In this document: positions 17,882 through 26,097 of the stretch, in pieces
Numbering within the stretch: the first letter of the stretch is position 1
Layout of the letters: every line of letters starts with the position of its first letter
From: Streptomyces tauricus
Lineage (GTDB): Bacteria; Actinomycetota; Actinomycetes; Streptomycetales; Streptomycetaceae
Assembly: GCF_014650955.1 (NCBI RefSeq)
Contig: NZ_BMVY01000003.1
Span: 124,001-188,000 of the forward strand
Length of the DNA stretch: 64,000 bases
Direction of reading: 5' to 3'
The notes under the pieces: generated by a model
Database searches by the model: none
Told to the model about the DNA's origin: nothing
The model's input: the letters and a program-made list of their open reading frames with translations, nothing else
Made by a program: the position numbers and the translations under genes

Positions 17882-18610
17882 ATGAAGCAGGAGCGCAGCC
17901 TGGCGGAACTGGACCAGCGGATCGCCGGGTGCCGGGCCTGCCCGCGGCTCGTCGAGTGGCGGGAGGAGGTGGCCCGGACGAAACGGGCCGCCTTCGCGGA
18001 CTGGACGTACTGGGGCCGCCCGGTGCCGGGGTTCGGCCCGCCGGACGCCTCGCTCCTCGTGATCGGGCTCGCGCCCGCGGCGCACGGCGGGAACCGTACC
18101 GGCCGGATGTTCACCGGAGACCGGTCCGGGGACGTGCTGTACGCGGCGCTGCACGACGTGGGCCTCGCCTCGCAGCCCACGGCCGAGAGCGCCGACGACG
18201 GACTGGCCCTGTACGGCGTCCGCGTCACCGCGCCCGTGCACTGCGCGCCGCCCGCCAACAAGCCGACGCCCGAGGAACAGAACACCTGTCGCCCCTGGCT
18301 GGTGAACGAACTGCGACTGCTCGCGCCCACCCTCCGCGCGGTCGTCGTGCTCGGCGGTTTCGGCTGGCAGGCGGCGCTGCCCGCGTTCACCGAGGCGGGC
18401 TGGCAGGTGCCCCGGCCCCGGCCGGCCTTCGCACACGGAGCACACGTCGATCTGGAGGGCCCGGAGGTCCGGCCGCTGCACCTCTTCGGCTGCTACCACG
18501 TCAGCCAGCGCAACACCTTCACCGGCCGGCTGACCCCGGACATGCTCCGGGACGTACTGCGGACGGCGGCGAAGGCAGCGGGGCTGCCGACAGCTCCGTA
18601 CCGGACCTAG
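17882..18610 (+). CDS. Family 5 uracil-DNA glycosylase (UdgB-type)
   Basis: 242-aa base-excision repair glycosylase. Features of the iron-sulfur family 5 enzymes are visible: CxxC at C17/C20 plus two later Cys in VHCAPP and NTCRPW as likely 4Fe-4S ligands; motif 1 [14 protein letters not shown] near 62-75 followed by MFTGDRSGD; and a C-terminal [14 protein letters not shown] loop in place of the HPSPL of family 1. It would remove uracil and other deaminated bases from DNA. Start ATG at 17882. Confidence 0.9.
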   Translation: MKQERSLAELDQRIAGCRACPRLVEWREEVARTKRAAFADWTYWGRPVPGFGPPDASLLVIGLAPAAHGGNRTGRMFTGDRSGDVLYAALHDVGLASQPTAESADDGLALYGVRVTAPVHCAPPANKPTPEEQNTCRPWLVNELRLLAPTLRAVVVLGGFGWQAALPAFTEAGWQVPRPRPAFAHGAHVDLEGPEVRPLHLFGCYHVSQRNTFTGRLTPDMLRDVLRTAAKAAGLPTAPYRT

Positions 18611-18621
18611 GGCCCCGTCGA

Positions 18622-18690
18622 GGGGCGCGGAGAACGTCGAGGGGCGCGGGGAACCGCGCGCCCAGCCACACCGGCCCGGCCGCAGACCCC
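18622..18690. repeat. Dispersed GC-rich repeat pair after the UDG gene
   Basis: Two copies start at 18622 (GGGGCGCGGAGAAC) and 18641 (GGGGCGCGGGGAACCGCGC). The second continues with CCCAGCCACACCGGCCCGG, close to the A-form unit inside hrpB, so the hrpB array is an expansion of this dispersed element. Confidence 0.75.
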
Positions 18691-18728
18691 GGCCCCGTCG
18701 ATCCCCGCCGATCTCCGCCGCGGAGCGA

Positions 18729-19136
18729 CTACCGACGCGCCCGGTCCCGTTCGCCCGCCGACTGGACGAACTGCAGGGCGAGGGTGGCCGGGGGAGCGGT
18801 GATGCCGGGGCCGCCGGATTCCGCCCAGCGGAGTATCTCGTCGGTGCAGTCGTCGCCCATCGACCAGCCGATCCAGACGGCCCGGCCGCCTCGCCTGCGG
18901 CCCTCGCCCGACGGCTGGACGACGATGATGTTGGCCTGGTCGCAGGGGCCGAGGCAGTCCGCCGTACGGATCGCGAGGCGCCCGCCGGAGGCGTCCGCGG
19001 CGGCGCGCAGGCGCTCCAGTTGCCAGTCGTGGTCGTAGCCGGGGTACTTGCGCGCGTCGCCGCAGCAGCAGCCGCGGCAGACGACGAGCGTGCAGGGCCG
19101 GGTCCTCGCGGCGCCGATCGCCGTACGGGCAGTCAC
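18729..19136 (-). CDS. Thioredoxin-fold (2Fe-2S) ferredoxin-like protein
   Basis: 135 aa. Cys-rich segments CRGCCCGDARKYPG near 17-30 and ADCLGPCDQANIIVVQPS near 59-76 match the thioredoxin-like [2Fe-2S] ferredoxin family. It probably passes electrons to an unknown partner. The start GTG at 19136 overlaps the stop of the upstream GntR gene as GTGA, and GAGGAG precedes it, so translation should be coupled to the regulator. Confidence 0.82.
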   Translation of the reverse strand: MTARTAIGAARTRPCTLVVCRGCCCGDARKYPGYDHDWQLERLRAAADASGGRLAIRTADCLGPCDQANIIVVQPSGEGRRRGGRAVWIGWSMGDDCTDEILRWAESGGPGITAPPATLALQFVQSAGERDRARR

Positions 19137-19840
19137 GCTTCTCCTCGGGGTCTGTCGAATCCTGCGAGATCGGTACCGGTGGGGACGGGGGTGTCCGGGT
19201 CGCCGAAGAGGTGGCGCACCGTCGAGCGGTAGTTGGCCCGGACGTGGGCGAGGGCATGGGCACGGGCCCGTTCGCGGTCGCCGGAGGCGATGGCCGCGTA
19301 CAGCTCCCGGTGTTCGGCCAGGAGTTGCGGCCACTCCTCGTTCTGGCGGGTGAGCCAGCGCAGGCGGCCGTCGACCGGTTCCATCACGGAGATCAGCAGG
19401 CTGTTTCCGGCCATCGCCAGAATCCGGTCGTGGAAACGGGTGTTGATGTCGGTGATCGTCTCCGCGTCGTCGGCGGCGGTCGCGTCCGCCGCGCGGTCGA
19501 GGAGTTCGTCGAGTTCGGCCAGGTCGGCCCGGGTGGCGCGCTGGGCGGCCAGCCCGGTGGCGTACACCTCAAGGGCCTCGCGGAGTTCGAAGAGTTCCGC
19601 GACGTCCGTGCGGGTCAGCCGGCGTACGACCGTGCGGCGCGGGGTCTCGAAGAGGACGAAACCCTCGGTGACCAGGGCCCGGATCGCCTCGCGGACCGGC
19701 ACCCGGGAGACCCCGAACCGCTCGGCCAGCTCGCGCTCGACCAGCCGGTCGCCGGGCAGCAGCCGCCCCGCGATGATCTCCTGCCGCAGCGAGCCGAGTA
19801 CTCGCTCGCGCACCGCCCCCAGCGGTTCCACCGTCGTCAT
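19133..19840 (-). CDS. GntR family regulator, FadR/FCD subfamily
   Basis: 235-aa DNA-binding regulator. A winged HTH occupies about 8-75 (GDRLVERELAERFGVSRVPVREA is the HTH core), and an all-helical FCD ligand-binding domain follows at about 85-215 with conserved His residues in NTRFHDRILAMAGN and VHAHVR-like positions. It is divergent from the NCS1 permease, and a perfect GTTTGGTATACCAAAC palindrome lies in the shared intergenic region, so it likely represses the permease operon until a hydantoin- or purine-derived ligand binds. Start ATG at 19840. Confidence 0.92.
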   Translation of the reverse strand: MTTVEPLGAVRERVLGSLRQEIIAGRLLPGDRLVERELAERFGVSRVPVREAIRALVTEGFVLFETPRRTVVRRLTRTDVAELFELREALEVYATGLAAQRATRADLAELDELLDRAADATAADDAETITDINTRFHDRILAMAGNSLLISVMEPVDGRLRWLTRQNEEWPQLLAEHRELYAAIASGDRERARAHALAHVRANYRSTVRHLFGDPDTPVPTGTDLAGFDRPRGEA

Positions 19841-19931
19841 GCGTCCATCCTCGCCGACCCCGGGACTGTTTTACCGAGCTGTTACCGCCCGGACATGGCC
19901 AGATGTCATCGGGAGCGGGACCATGACCACA

Positions 19932-19947
19932 GTTTGGTATACCAAAC
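19932..19947. promoter_or_regulatory. Probable GntR operator palindrome
   Basis: GTTTGGTATACCAAAC is a 16-bp perfect palindrome between the divergent GntR gene (start 19840) and the permease (start 20004). The central TGGTATACCA is the usual half-site form of FCD-type GntR operators. Confidence 0.82.
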
Positions 19948-20003
19948 ACGGTCTGCAGCCGCCCAGTCCTCCCGTCGTCCCCGACCACGCTCCTGGAGGC
20001 CCT

Positions 20004-21503
20004 GTGTCCCTCGCCGATCCCGCCGCGGCCACCGGTACGCCGGCGTTCGTCCCCGATCCCCGGCTCACCAACGAAGACCTCGCCCCCGCGGGCAAGCGCA
20101 ACTGGAAGGTCTTCGACCTCTTCGCCATGTGGATGTCGGACGTCCACAACCTCGGCAACTACACGTTCGCGGCCGGACTGCTGGTCCTCGGCATGAACGT
20201 CTGGCAGATCTTCAGCTCCCTGCTCGTCGGCTTCGTGCTCATCTACATAGGCATGAACTGGATGGGGAAGATCGGACAGGCCCACGGTGTGCCCTTCCCC
20301 GTCGTCAGCCGCATCAGCTTCGGCGTCTGGGGCGCCAACATCCCGGCGCTGATCAGGGCCGTCATCGCCATCATGTGGTACGGCATCCAGACCTATCTGG
20401 CCTCCGTCGCCGTCAACATCATGCTGCTCGCGGCCTGGCCGGGCCTGGAGTCCTGGACCCACAGCTCCTTCCTCGGCCTCGACGCGCTCGGCTGGCTGTC
20501 CTTCGTCTCGCTCTGGCTGGTCCAGGCCCTGATCATCAGCCAGGGGATGGAGTCCGTACGGAAGTTCCAGGACTTCTGCGGGCCCGCGATCTGGCTCGTG
20601 ATGATCGCCCTCGCCGTCTGGATCCTCGCCAAGGCCGGCTGGACCATCTCGCTCACCTCGACCCCGAACCCGGTCTCCGTGGGCGAGCAGTGGCGGCAGT
20701 GGTTCGGCGCGATCGGGCTGATCCTCGCCACGTACGGCACCCTGATGCTCAACTTCTGCGACTTCTCGCGCTTCGCGCCCAGCTACCGGACCGTCAAGCG
20801 CGGCAACTTCTGGGGTCTGCCGATCAACTCGACCGCCTTCGTGATCGTGTCGGTCATCGTCACGGCCGGTTCCATCGAGGTGTTCGGCAAGGCCATCACC
20901 GACCCCGCCCACCTCGTCGCCGAGATCGGCAACAAGTGGGTACTGATCCTGGGCGCGCTGACCTTCGCCATCGCCACCATGGGCGTCAACATCGTCGCCA
21001 ACTTCGTCTCGCCCGCGTACGACCTGGCCAATGTCTGGCCGCAGAAGATCACCTTCAAGGTCGGCGGCATGATCAGCACGGTCGCCGCGCTGGTGGTGAC
21101 CCCCTGGAACCTCTTCTCCAACCCCACCGTCGTCAACTACTTCCTCGGCGGCCTCGGCGCCTTCCTCGGCCCGCTGTTCGGCGTGATCATGCTCGACTAC
21201 TTCTGGGTCAAGCGCGGCCGTGTCGACGTGAACGAACTGTTCGACGCCCGGCCCGGATCGCGCTACTACTACCGCAAGGGCGTCAACCCCAAGGCCCTGT
21301 GGGCGTTCCTGCCCGCGGCGGCGGTCTCGGCGGTCCTCGCGCTGGTGAAGACCTTCAGCGACGTGGCCCCGTACTCCTGGTTCATCGGGACGGCGCTCGC
21401 CGCCGGGCTGTACGCGCTCCTGTGCCGCTCCGAACGCGCCGCCACCGACACCGCCGTGCCGCAACCGCTCGCGGCTCCGGCCACCGCTCCTCAGGAGGGC
21501 TGA
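20004..21503 (+). CDS. NCS1 family nucleobase/hydantoin:cation symporter
   Basis: 499-aa membrane transporter with about 12 hydrophobic segments. Characteristic NCS1 stretches are NEDLAPAGKRNWKVFDLFAM at the cytoplasmic N-terminus, GIQTYLASVAVN, and NFCDFSRFAPSYRTVKRG. Family members import uracil, allantoin, cytosine or hydantoins with a cation. I start at the GTG at 20004, which has TGGAGG 4 bp upstream, and not at the ATG at 19923, which would put the operator palindrome inside the gene. The racemase-like gene follows 2 bp after the stop. Context suggests hydantoin or allantoin as substrate. Confidence 0.9.
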   Translation: MSLADPAAATGTPAFVPDPRLTNEDLAPAGKRNWKVFDLFAMWMSDVHNLGNYTFAAGLLVLGMNVWQIFSSLLVGFVLIYIGMNWMGKIGQAHGVPFPVVSRISFGVWGANIPALIRAVIAIMWYGIQTYLASVAVNIMLLAAWPGLESWTHSSFLGLDALGWLSFVSLWLVQALIISQGMESVRKFQDFCGPAIWLVMIALAVWILAKAGWTISLTSTPNPVSVGEQWRQWFGAIGLILATYGTLMLNFCDFSRFAPSYRTVKRGNFWGLPINSTAFVIVSVIVTAGSIEVFGKAITDPAHLVAEIGNKWVLILGALTFAIATMGVNIVANFVSPAYDLANVWPQKITFKVGGMISTVAALVVTPWNLFSNPTVVNYFLGGLGAFLGPLFGVIMLDYFWVKRGRVDVNELFDARPGSRYYYRKGVNPKALWAFLPAAAVSAVLALVKTFSDVAPYSWFIGTALAAGLYALLCRSERAATDTAVPQPLAAPATAPQEG

Positions 21504-21505
21504 GC

Positions 21506-22249
21506 GTGCGGATCGTCGTCACCAACTGCAATACGACGCAGTCGATGACCGAGGAGATCGTGCGAGGTGCCCGGGCCGCGGCAGGCCCGGGCACCACCGT
21601 GCTCGGACTCACCCCCGCGTGGGGGCCCGAGTCCGCGGAGGGCTGGCTCGACAGCTATCTGTCGGCCGCCGCCGTCCTCGACACCCTGCGGACGTACCAG
21701 GAACAGGAGGACCATGACCCGTACGACGCCGTCGTCATGGCCGGTTTCGGGGAGCACGGGCGCGAGGGCGTACGGGAACTCGTGGACGTCCCCGTCGTCG
21801 ACATCACCGAGGCCGCGGCCCATCTCGCGTGCCTGCTCGGTCGGCGGTACGGAGTCGTCACCACGCTGGAGCGCTCGGCCGGGCAGATCGAGGACAGTCT
21901 GTACACGGCGGGGGTCGCCCGGAACTGCGCTGTGGTCGTGGGCACCGGGCTCGGTGTGCTCGACCTCGGAGACCAGGAGCGTACGGAGGCGGCCTTCGTC
22001 GCCGCGGCCGAACGGGCCCGGGACGCCGGCGCCGAGGTCCTCGTCCTCGGTTGCGCCGGGATGACCGGCCTGCAGCGGGCGGTGGGGGAGAAGCTGGGGA
22101 TGCCGGTCGTCGACGGCGTGGGCGCGGCGGTGAAGCTCGCCGAGTCGCTCGTGTCGCTCGGACTCACGACGAGCCGCGCCGGCGGCTACGCGAAGCCGCT
22201 GCCGAAACGACGGACCTGGGCGAGGCCGGGGGCGCCGCCGTCGGAGTGA
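21506..22249 (+). CDS. Hydantoin/Asp-Glu racemase family protein lacking the first catalytic Cys
   Basis: 247 aa, start GTG 21506 with CAGGAGGG upstream, 2 bp after the permease. The N-terminus MRIVVTNCNTT and LGCAGMTGL at about 181-189 are typical of hydantoin and allantoin racemases, which invert the C5 centre with two cysteines acting as acid and base. The second (C183) is present. At the first position the sequence reads VVMAGFGEHG, with Gly80 where the family has Cys (usually ACFGDPG). It may be a one-base variant, use another residue, or catalyse something else. Cotranscription with the permease supports a role in hydantoin/allantoin use. Confidence 0.87.
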   Translation: MRIVVTNCNTTQSMTEEIVRGARAAAGPGTTVLGLTPAWGPESAEGWLDSYLSAAAVLDTLRTYQEQEDHDPYDAVVMAGFGEHGREGVRELVDVPVVDITEAAAHLACLLGRRYGVVTTLERSAGQIEDSLYTAGVARNCAVVVGTGLGVLDLGDQERTEAAFVAAAERARDAGAEVLVLGCAGMTGLQRAVGEKLGMPVVDGVGAAVKLAESLVSLGLTTSRAGGYAKPLPKRRTWARPGAPPSE

Positions 22250-22255
22250 TTCCGG

Positions 22256-23443
22256 GTGCCACGGATGCGGCGGGCACGGCGGTGGATTGCGGGGGACCGC
22301 AGACTCCGTCAGAGAGCCGCCGGCACCCGGCCGGCCGCTCGCGGACGAGCCGCCGCCGGCGCCGCGGCGGTGGGAACGGAGTCGGTCGTGCCCCCAGCTG
22401 TCGTTGCCCGCGTCCGTGTCCGTCTTCGGGGAAGAGCCCGTGTCCGTCTTCGAGGAAGGGGCCGGGTCCGGATGTCCGCTGTCGGGCTGGTCGCGCTCGG
22501 GGCGTTCGCGTCGGCCGGACTGTGGGGCGGACTGTGGGCCGGTGGGGTCTCGGAGGCGGCCGACGAGGCCTCCCCGGTGTCGTTCTGGGTGAACCCCGAG
22601 TCCGGCGCCGCCCGGCAGGCAGCCGAATGGCGCCGCACGGGACGGACCGCGGACGCCCTGCTGATGGAACGTATCTCCACCCGCCCCCAGGCCGAGTGGC
22701 TGACGGGTTCGGGACCACGGGCCGTCGTGGAGGCCCGCACCACCGCCGCCGCGCGGGAAGGGCGTACGGCGGTCCTCGTCGCCTACTACGTCCCGCACCG
22801 CGACTGCGGCTCGTACTCGGGCGGCGGCGCCCGGAGCGCGGCGGGATACCGGGAATGGGTCGACGAGTTCGCGGCGGGGCTCGGGGACCGGGGCGCGTAC
22901 GTGATCGTCGAACCGGACGCGGTGGCGCACGCCATCGACGGCTGCGGCCCGGTCGTACCGGAGGAGCGGTACGCGCTGCTGGCGTACGCCGTCGACCAGT
23001 TCAAGCGGCAGGCGAACACCCGTGTCTACCTCGACGCGGGCAACCCCGCCTGGCACCCGGACACATCGAGGCTGATCGCGCCGCTGAAGCAGTCGGGCCT
23101 CGCCCGCGCCGACGGCTTCGCGCTGAACGTCTCCAACTTCCAGACCGACGCGGACAGTTCGGCGTACGGCGACAAGCTGTCCGCGGCTCTCGGCGGCAAG
23201 CACTTCGTGATCGACAGCAGCCGCAACGGCAACGGGCCCCGGACCGGCACGGATTCCTGGTGCAACCCGCCGGGCCGGGCCCTGGGCGTGGCGCCCACCA
23301 CGGTCACGGGCGCGCCGCTGATCGACGCCTATCTGTGGGTCAAGCGGCCGGGCGAGTCGGACGGCACTTGCCGGGGCGGCCCGGCCGCCGGCCAGTGGTG
23401 GCCGTCGTACGCGCTGGAGCTCGCGCGCAACGCCCGGGGATGA
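22256..23443 (+). CDS. Glycoside hydrolase family 6 protein, secreted
   Basis: 395 aa from the GTG at 22256, 6 bp after the racemase stop. GH6 (endoglucanase/cellobiohydrolase) features: RTAVLVAYYVPHRDCG, the catalytic-acid strand YVIVEPDAVA, YLDAGNPAWH, FALNVSNF, and the C-terminal WVKRPGESDGTC. GH6 enzymes hydrolyse beta-1,4-glucan with inversion. The N-terminus is odd: about 70 Arg/Ala-rich residues including alternating RVRVRLRGRARVRLRGR precede the hydrophobic signal segment at about 73-95. An internal GTG or the ATG at 22472 may be the true start, but the ATG would remove all positive charge from the signal. Confidence 0.85.
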   Translation: MPRMRRARRWIAGDRRLRQRAAGTRPAARGRAAAGAAAVGTESVVPPAVVARVRVRLRGRARVRLRGRGRVRMSAVGLVALGAFASAGLWGGLWAGGVSEAADEASPVSFWVNPESGAARQAAEWRRTGRTADALLMERISTRPQAEWLTGSGPRAVVEARTTAAAREGRTAVLVAYYVPHRDCGSYSGGGARSAAGYREWVDEFAAGLGDRGAYVIVEPDAVAHAIDGCGPVVPEERYALLAYAVDQFKRQANTRVYLDAGNPAWHPDTSRLIAPLKQSGLARADGFALNVSNFQTDADSSAYGDKLSAALGGKHFVIDSSRNGNGPRTGTDSWCNPPGRALGVAPTTVTGAPLIDAYLWVKRPGESDGTCRGGPAAGQWWPSYALELARNARG

Positions 23444-23457
23444 GCGGGGCCGAGATC

Positions 23458-24114
23458 TCAGTCGGTCGAGGGGCCGTCGCCGGGGCCGTCCTCGGCGGGC
23501 CGGTCATCGATGACGCGGTCGTCGATGACGCGGTCGTCGAGGTGGGCGCCGAAGTGGTCGGACTGCCGGGCCATGATGTCCCGCATCGAGGTGCCGCGGG
23601 GGACGCCGTAGACCGTGCCCGGGAAGTCCAGTTCCCGCTGCACCTCCCACAGTTCGTCGTGCTGGTCGGGGGAGAAGAGCCGGGCCCGCGGGGCACCGGC
23701 CGCGATCCATCCGATGGGGACGACCGTGCCGGGCGCCAGCACCGAGTTCGCGTGCAGCACGCTGTTGATCCGCAGTTCCGAACCGGCGCCCACGACGGCC
23801 CCGGGGAAGGCGGAGGCGCCGGTGGCCACGAAGGACTCGTCCTCGACGCGGGCGCCGTTGACGTGGGCGTGCGGGCCGATGAGTACGGCGTTCCCGATGA
23901 GTGCGGGGTGTCGGCGGCGGCCCCGTACGAGGGCGTTCTCCATGATGACGACGTCCGCGCCGGTCCGTACCTCGCCGTCCTCCGCCGTGAGGACGGCCCC
24001 GTGCAGGACGCGGGCGCCCTCGCCGAGCGTGACGGCGCCGCAGAGGACGGCCGTCGGCGCGACATAGGCGGAGGCCGGGACGACGGGGCGCTGCCCGCGA
24101 TGCTCGATCAACAT
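23458..24114 (-). CDS. Gamma-carbonic-anhydrase-like hexapeptide-repeat protein
   Basis: 218-aa left-handed beta-helix protein. Hexapeptide repeats run from about 15 to 150 (SAYVAPTAVLCGAVTLGEGA, then GNAVLIGPHAHVNGARVED). His residues in LHGAVL and GPHAHV resemble zinc ligands of gamma carbonic anhydrases, but activity is not assured. The C-terminal tail contains a short tandem repeat (DDRVI twice). It lies 9 bp downstream of the RidA gene and is probably in one operon with it. Start ATG 24114. Confidence 0.84.
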   Translation of the reverse strand: MLIEHRGQRPVVPASAYVAPTAVLCGAVTLGEGARVLHGAVLTAEDGEVRTGADVVIMENALVRGRRRHPALIGNAVLIGPHAHVNGARVEDESFVATGASAFPGAVVGAGSELRINSVLHANSVLAPGTVVPIGWIAAGAPRARLFSPDQHDELWEVQRELDFPGTVYGVPRGTSMRDIMARQSDHFGAHLDDRVIDDRVIDDRPAEDGPGDGPSTD

Positions 24115-24123
24115 GGGACGACT

Positions 24124-24543
24124 CTAGGCGCGTTCGCCGCCGGGTCCCGGGACCACCGCAGTCGCCGTGATCTCCACGAGCTGGCCCGGGTAACCGAGGC
24201 AGGCGACGCCGAGGAGGGTGGAGGCGTGCGGGCCCACGCTGAGCCGGGACGCCTCCACGACGTCCCAGACCTGGGAGAGCACGGCGGGATCGGCGCTCAC
24301 GACGTACACGTCGGTGTACGCGACATGCTCGAAGTCGCTGCCGGCCGCCCGGAGCTGCTCGCCCAGGTTCGCGATCACCTGCTCGGCCTGCCGTACGGGG
24401 TCGCCGGGGCCGACGAGTTCGCCGTCCGCGTTGAGGGGCACGGACCCGGCGAGCAGGGCGAGGCGCGTGCCGGCCTCGACCACGGAGGCGTGGGAGTAGG
24501 TGGGCGGCGTGAAGAGGCTGGGAACGGTGACGCGCTTCAGCAC
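24124..24543 (-). CDS. RidA family protein
   Basis: 139-aa YjgF/YER057c/UK114 (Rid) family protein, small trimeric enzymes that hydrolyse reactive enamines/imines or related compounds. Family positions are visible in YSHASVVEAGTRLALLAGSVP, QAEQVIANLGEQLRAAGSD, and C-terminal GQLVEITATAVV. The conserved Arg of the archetypal deaminases is not obvious, so the activity may differ. Start GTG at 24543 with GAAAGG upstream. It forms a likely operon with the hexapeptide-repeat protein. Confidence 0.87.
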   Translation of the reverse strand: MLKRVTVPSLFTPPTYSHASVVEAGTRLALLAGSVPLNADGELVGPGDPVRQAEQVIANLGEQLRAAGSDFEHVAYTDVYVVSADPAVLSQVWDVVEASRLSVGPHASTLLGVACLGYPGQLVEITATAVVPGPGGERA

Positions 24544-24759
24544 GGCGGGGGCCTTTCGTGGCGGGTCGGTGGGTGTGGGCGGGCGACGGTGCCGATGATG
24601 CGGTCCCGGTGCACGGCGCCGCATCCGAATATCCGACGGGTCGGAGACCTATGATCCTTTGCGTATTTGCGTCTTCAAACGTGACTGCGGCGTGGATCCT
24701 TACCCCTCACGGGTCTCCGCGGCAGTCAGGAACGATCAGCAAACACCGAAGGAACCCCC

Positions 24760-25935
24760 ATGACTGTTCCCCCCACCCTCCCCCCTCAGGTTCCCTCCGC
24801 CGCCACCACCTCCTGCAGTGCCGGGGCACGCCTCACGCGGCGTGGGCTGGTCGGCGCCGCGGGCGCGGTCGCGGCGGGTGTCGCGCTCACTCCCGTCACG
24901 TCGGCTCGCGCCGGCTCGCGGCGATCGGTGGACGCGCACCTCTCCGACCCCGACCCCGGGCCCGGCCCCGGTACGACCTCCAGGACGTTCCCCGGGACCC
25001 GCGCGCAGGCCGCCACCGGCGAGGCGCCGGTCGAGACCGCGTTCCCCATCGGCTACGTGGGAGTGCGCTGGACCGGCACCCGCGAGGCGACCGGCGGCGC
25101 CATCAGACTGACGTACGCCGACGGCCGCAAGGGGAACTGGAAGGCCCTGGGCGAGGACAGCTGCCGGGACAGCGACGGCGGCGCGCTGCTCATCCCCGTG
25201 GACCAGGCCTCGGGTTACGAGCTGAGGGCCCCGTACGGTGCCACGGACCTGCGGTCGCTGGCCGTCGACACGACCCGGGGCCCGGCACGCGAGGTCGCCG
25301 TGCCGCAGGACAGCACACGGGTGCGCGGCGTCGCGTACCTGTCCCGCGCGGCCTGGGGCGCGGACGAGAAGCTCCGCTTCAAGCCGGACGGCACGGAGAA
25401 CTCGCCGCAGACGTACCACCCGTTCCAGACCCTGACGGTGCACCACACCGCCACGTCCAACGGCGACCCGGACCCGGCCGCCACGGTGCGCGCGCTCTAC
25501 CACGTGCACGCGATCACCAACGACTGGGGCGACATCGGCTACCACTTCCTCGTCGACGAGAAGGGCGAGATCTACGAGGGCCGGTACTCGGGCGAGGGCG
25601 CCACGCCGGCCCACGACGCGGACGGCAAGCTCGTGACCGGCTTCCACACGGGCGGCTGGAACTCGGGCAACCTCGGCATCGCGCTGATCGGCAACCTGGT
25701 GAAGCAGGGCCCGACCCCGGCCGCCCGCGAAGCCCTCACCAACCTGGTCCGGTCCCTGGTCCGCATGCACGGGGTCGACCCGCAGGCGAAGGTCACGTAC
25801 GTCAGCCCGATCAACGGCAAGAAGAGGGAAGTCGACGAGATCAGCGGCCACCGCGACTGGATGGCGACGGAGTGCCCGGGCGAGGTGATGTACGGGGAGC
25901 TGGCGGCTCTGCGGAAGGCAGCGGCGAGCGGCTAG
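24760..25935 (+). CDS. Tat-exported PGRP-type N-acetylmuramoyl-L-alanine amidase
   Basis: 391-aa secreted cell-wall amidase. A twin-arginine signal, LTRRGLVGAAGAVAAG, lies at about 25-40. After a beta-rich N-terminal domain, a PGRP/Amidase_2 domain spans about 195-380. Likely zinc ligands are His in LTVHHTATS, His in GFHTGGWN and Cys in the GHRDWMATECPG segment. It would cut the bond between muramic acid and L-Ala of the stem peptide. Start ATG at 24760, with GAAGGA upstream. A hairpin terminator follows. Confidence 0.92.
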   Translation: MTVPPTLPPQVPSAATTSCSAGARLTRRGLVGAAGAVAAGVALTPVTSARAGSRRSVDAHLSDPDPGPGPGTTSRTFPGTRAQAATGEAPVETAFPIGYVGVRWTGTREATGGAIRLTYADGRKGNWKALGEDSCRDSDGGALLIPVDQASGYELRAPYGATDLRSLAVDTTRGPAREVAVPQDSTRVRGVAYLSRAAWGADEKLRFKPDGTENSPQTYHPFQTLTVHHTATSNGDPDPAATVRALYHVHAITNDWGDIGYHFLVDEKGEIYEGRYSGEGATPAHDADGKLVTGFHTGGWNSGNLGIALIGNLVKQGPTPAAREALTNLVRSLVRMHGVDPQAKVTYVSPINGKKREVDEISGHRDWMATECPGEVMYGELAALRKAAASG

Positions 25936-25947
25936 CCGAGCCCGCGA

Positions 25948-25971
25948 GGGCACGCTCCACGCGGCGTGCCC
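25948..25971 (+). terminator. Hairpin terminator after the amidase
   Basis: 8-bp perfect stem GGGCACGC (25948-25955) with GCGTGCCC (25964-25971), loop of 8 nt, 12 bp after the stop. Confidence 0.65.
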
Positions 25972-26097
25972 TGCCCGCACGCGGCGTGGCTTCCCTTCCG
26001 CATCGGGTCCGTATCGGGGGTTGCCGCCGCACCGGGCCCCGCTACCGTGGCTCTCCGGACGTATGACGTCCGGCGGGCGAGCGACCGAGGGGGACCG

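Noticed and set aside
19923-20003. ATG at 19923 as the start of the NCS1 permease
   Set aside because: It lacks a good ribosome binding site and would put the operator palindrome inside the gene; the GTG at 20004 has TGGAGG and gives the family N-terminus.
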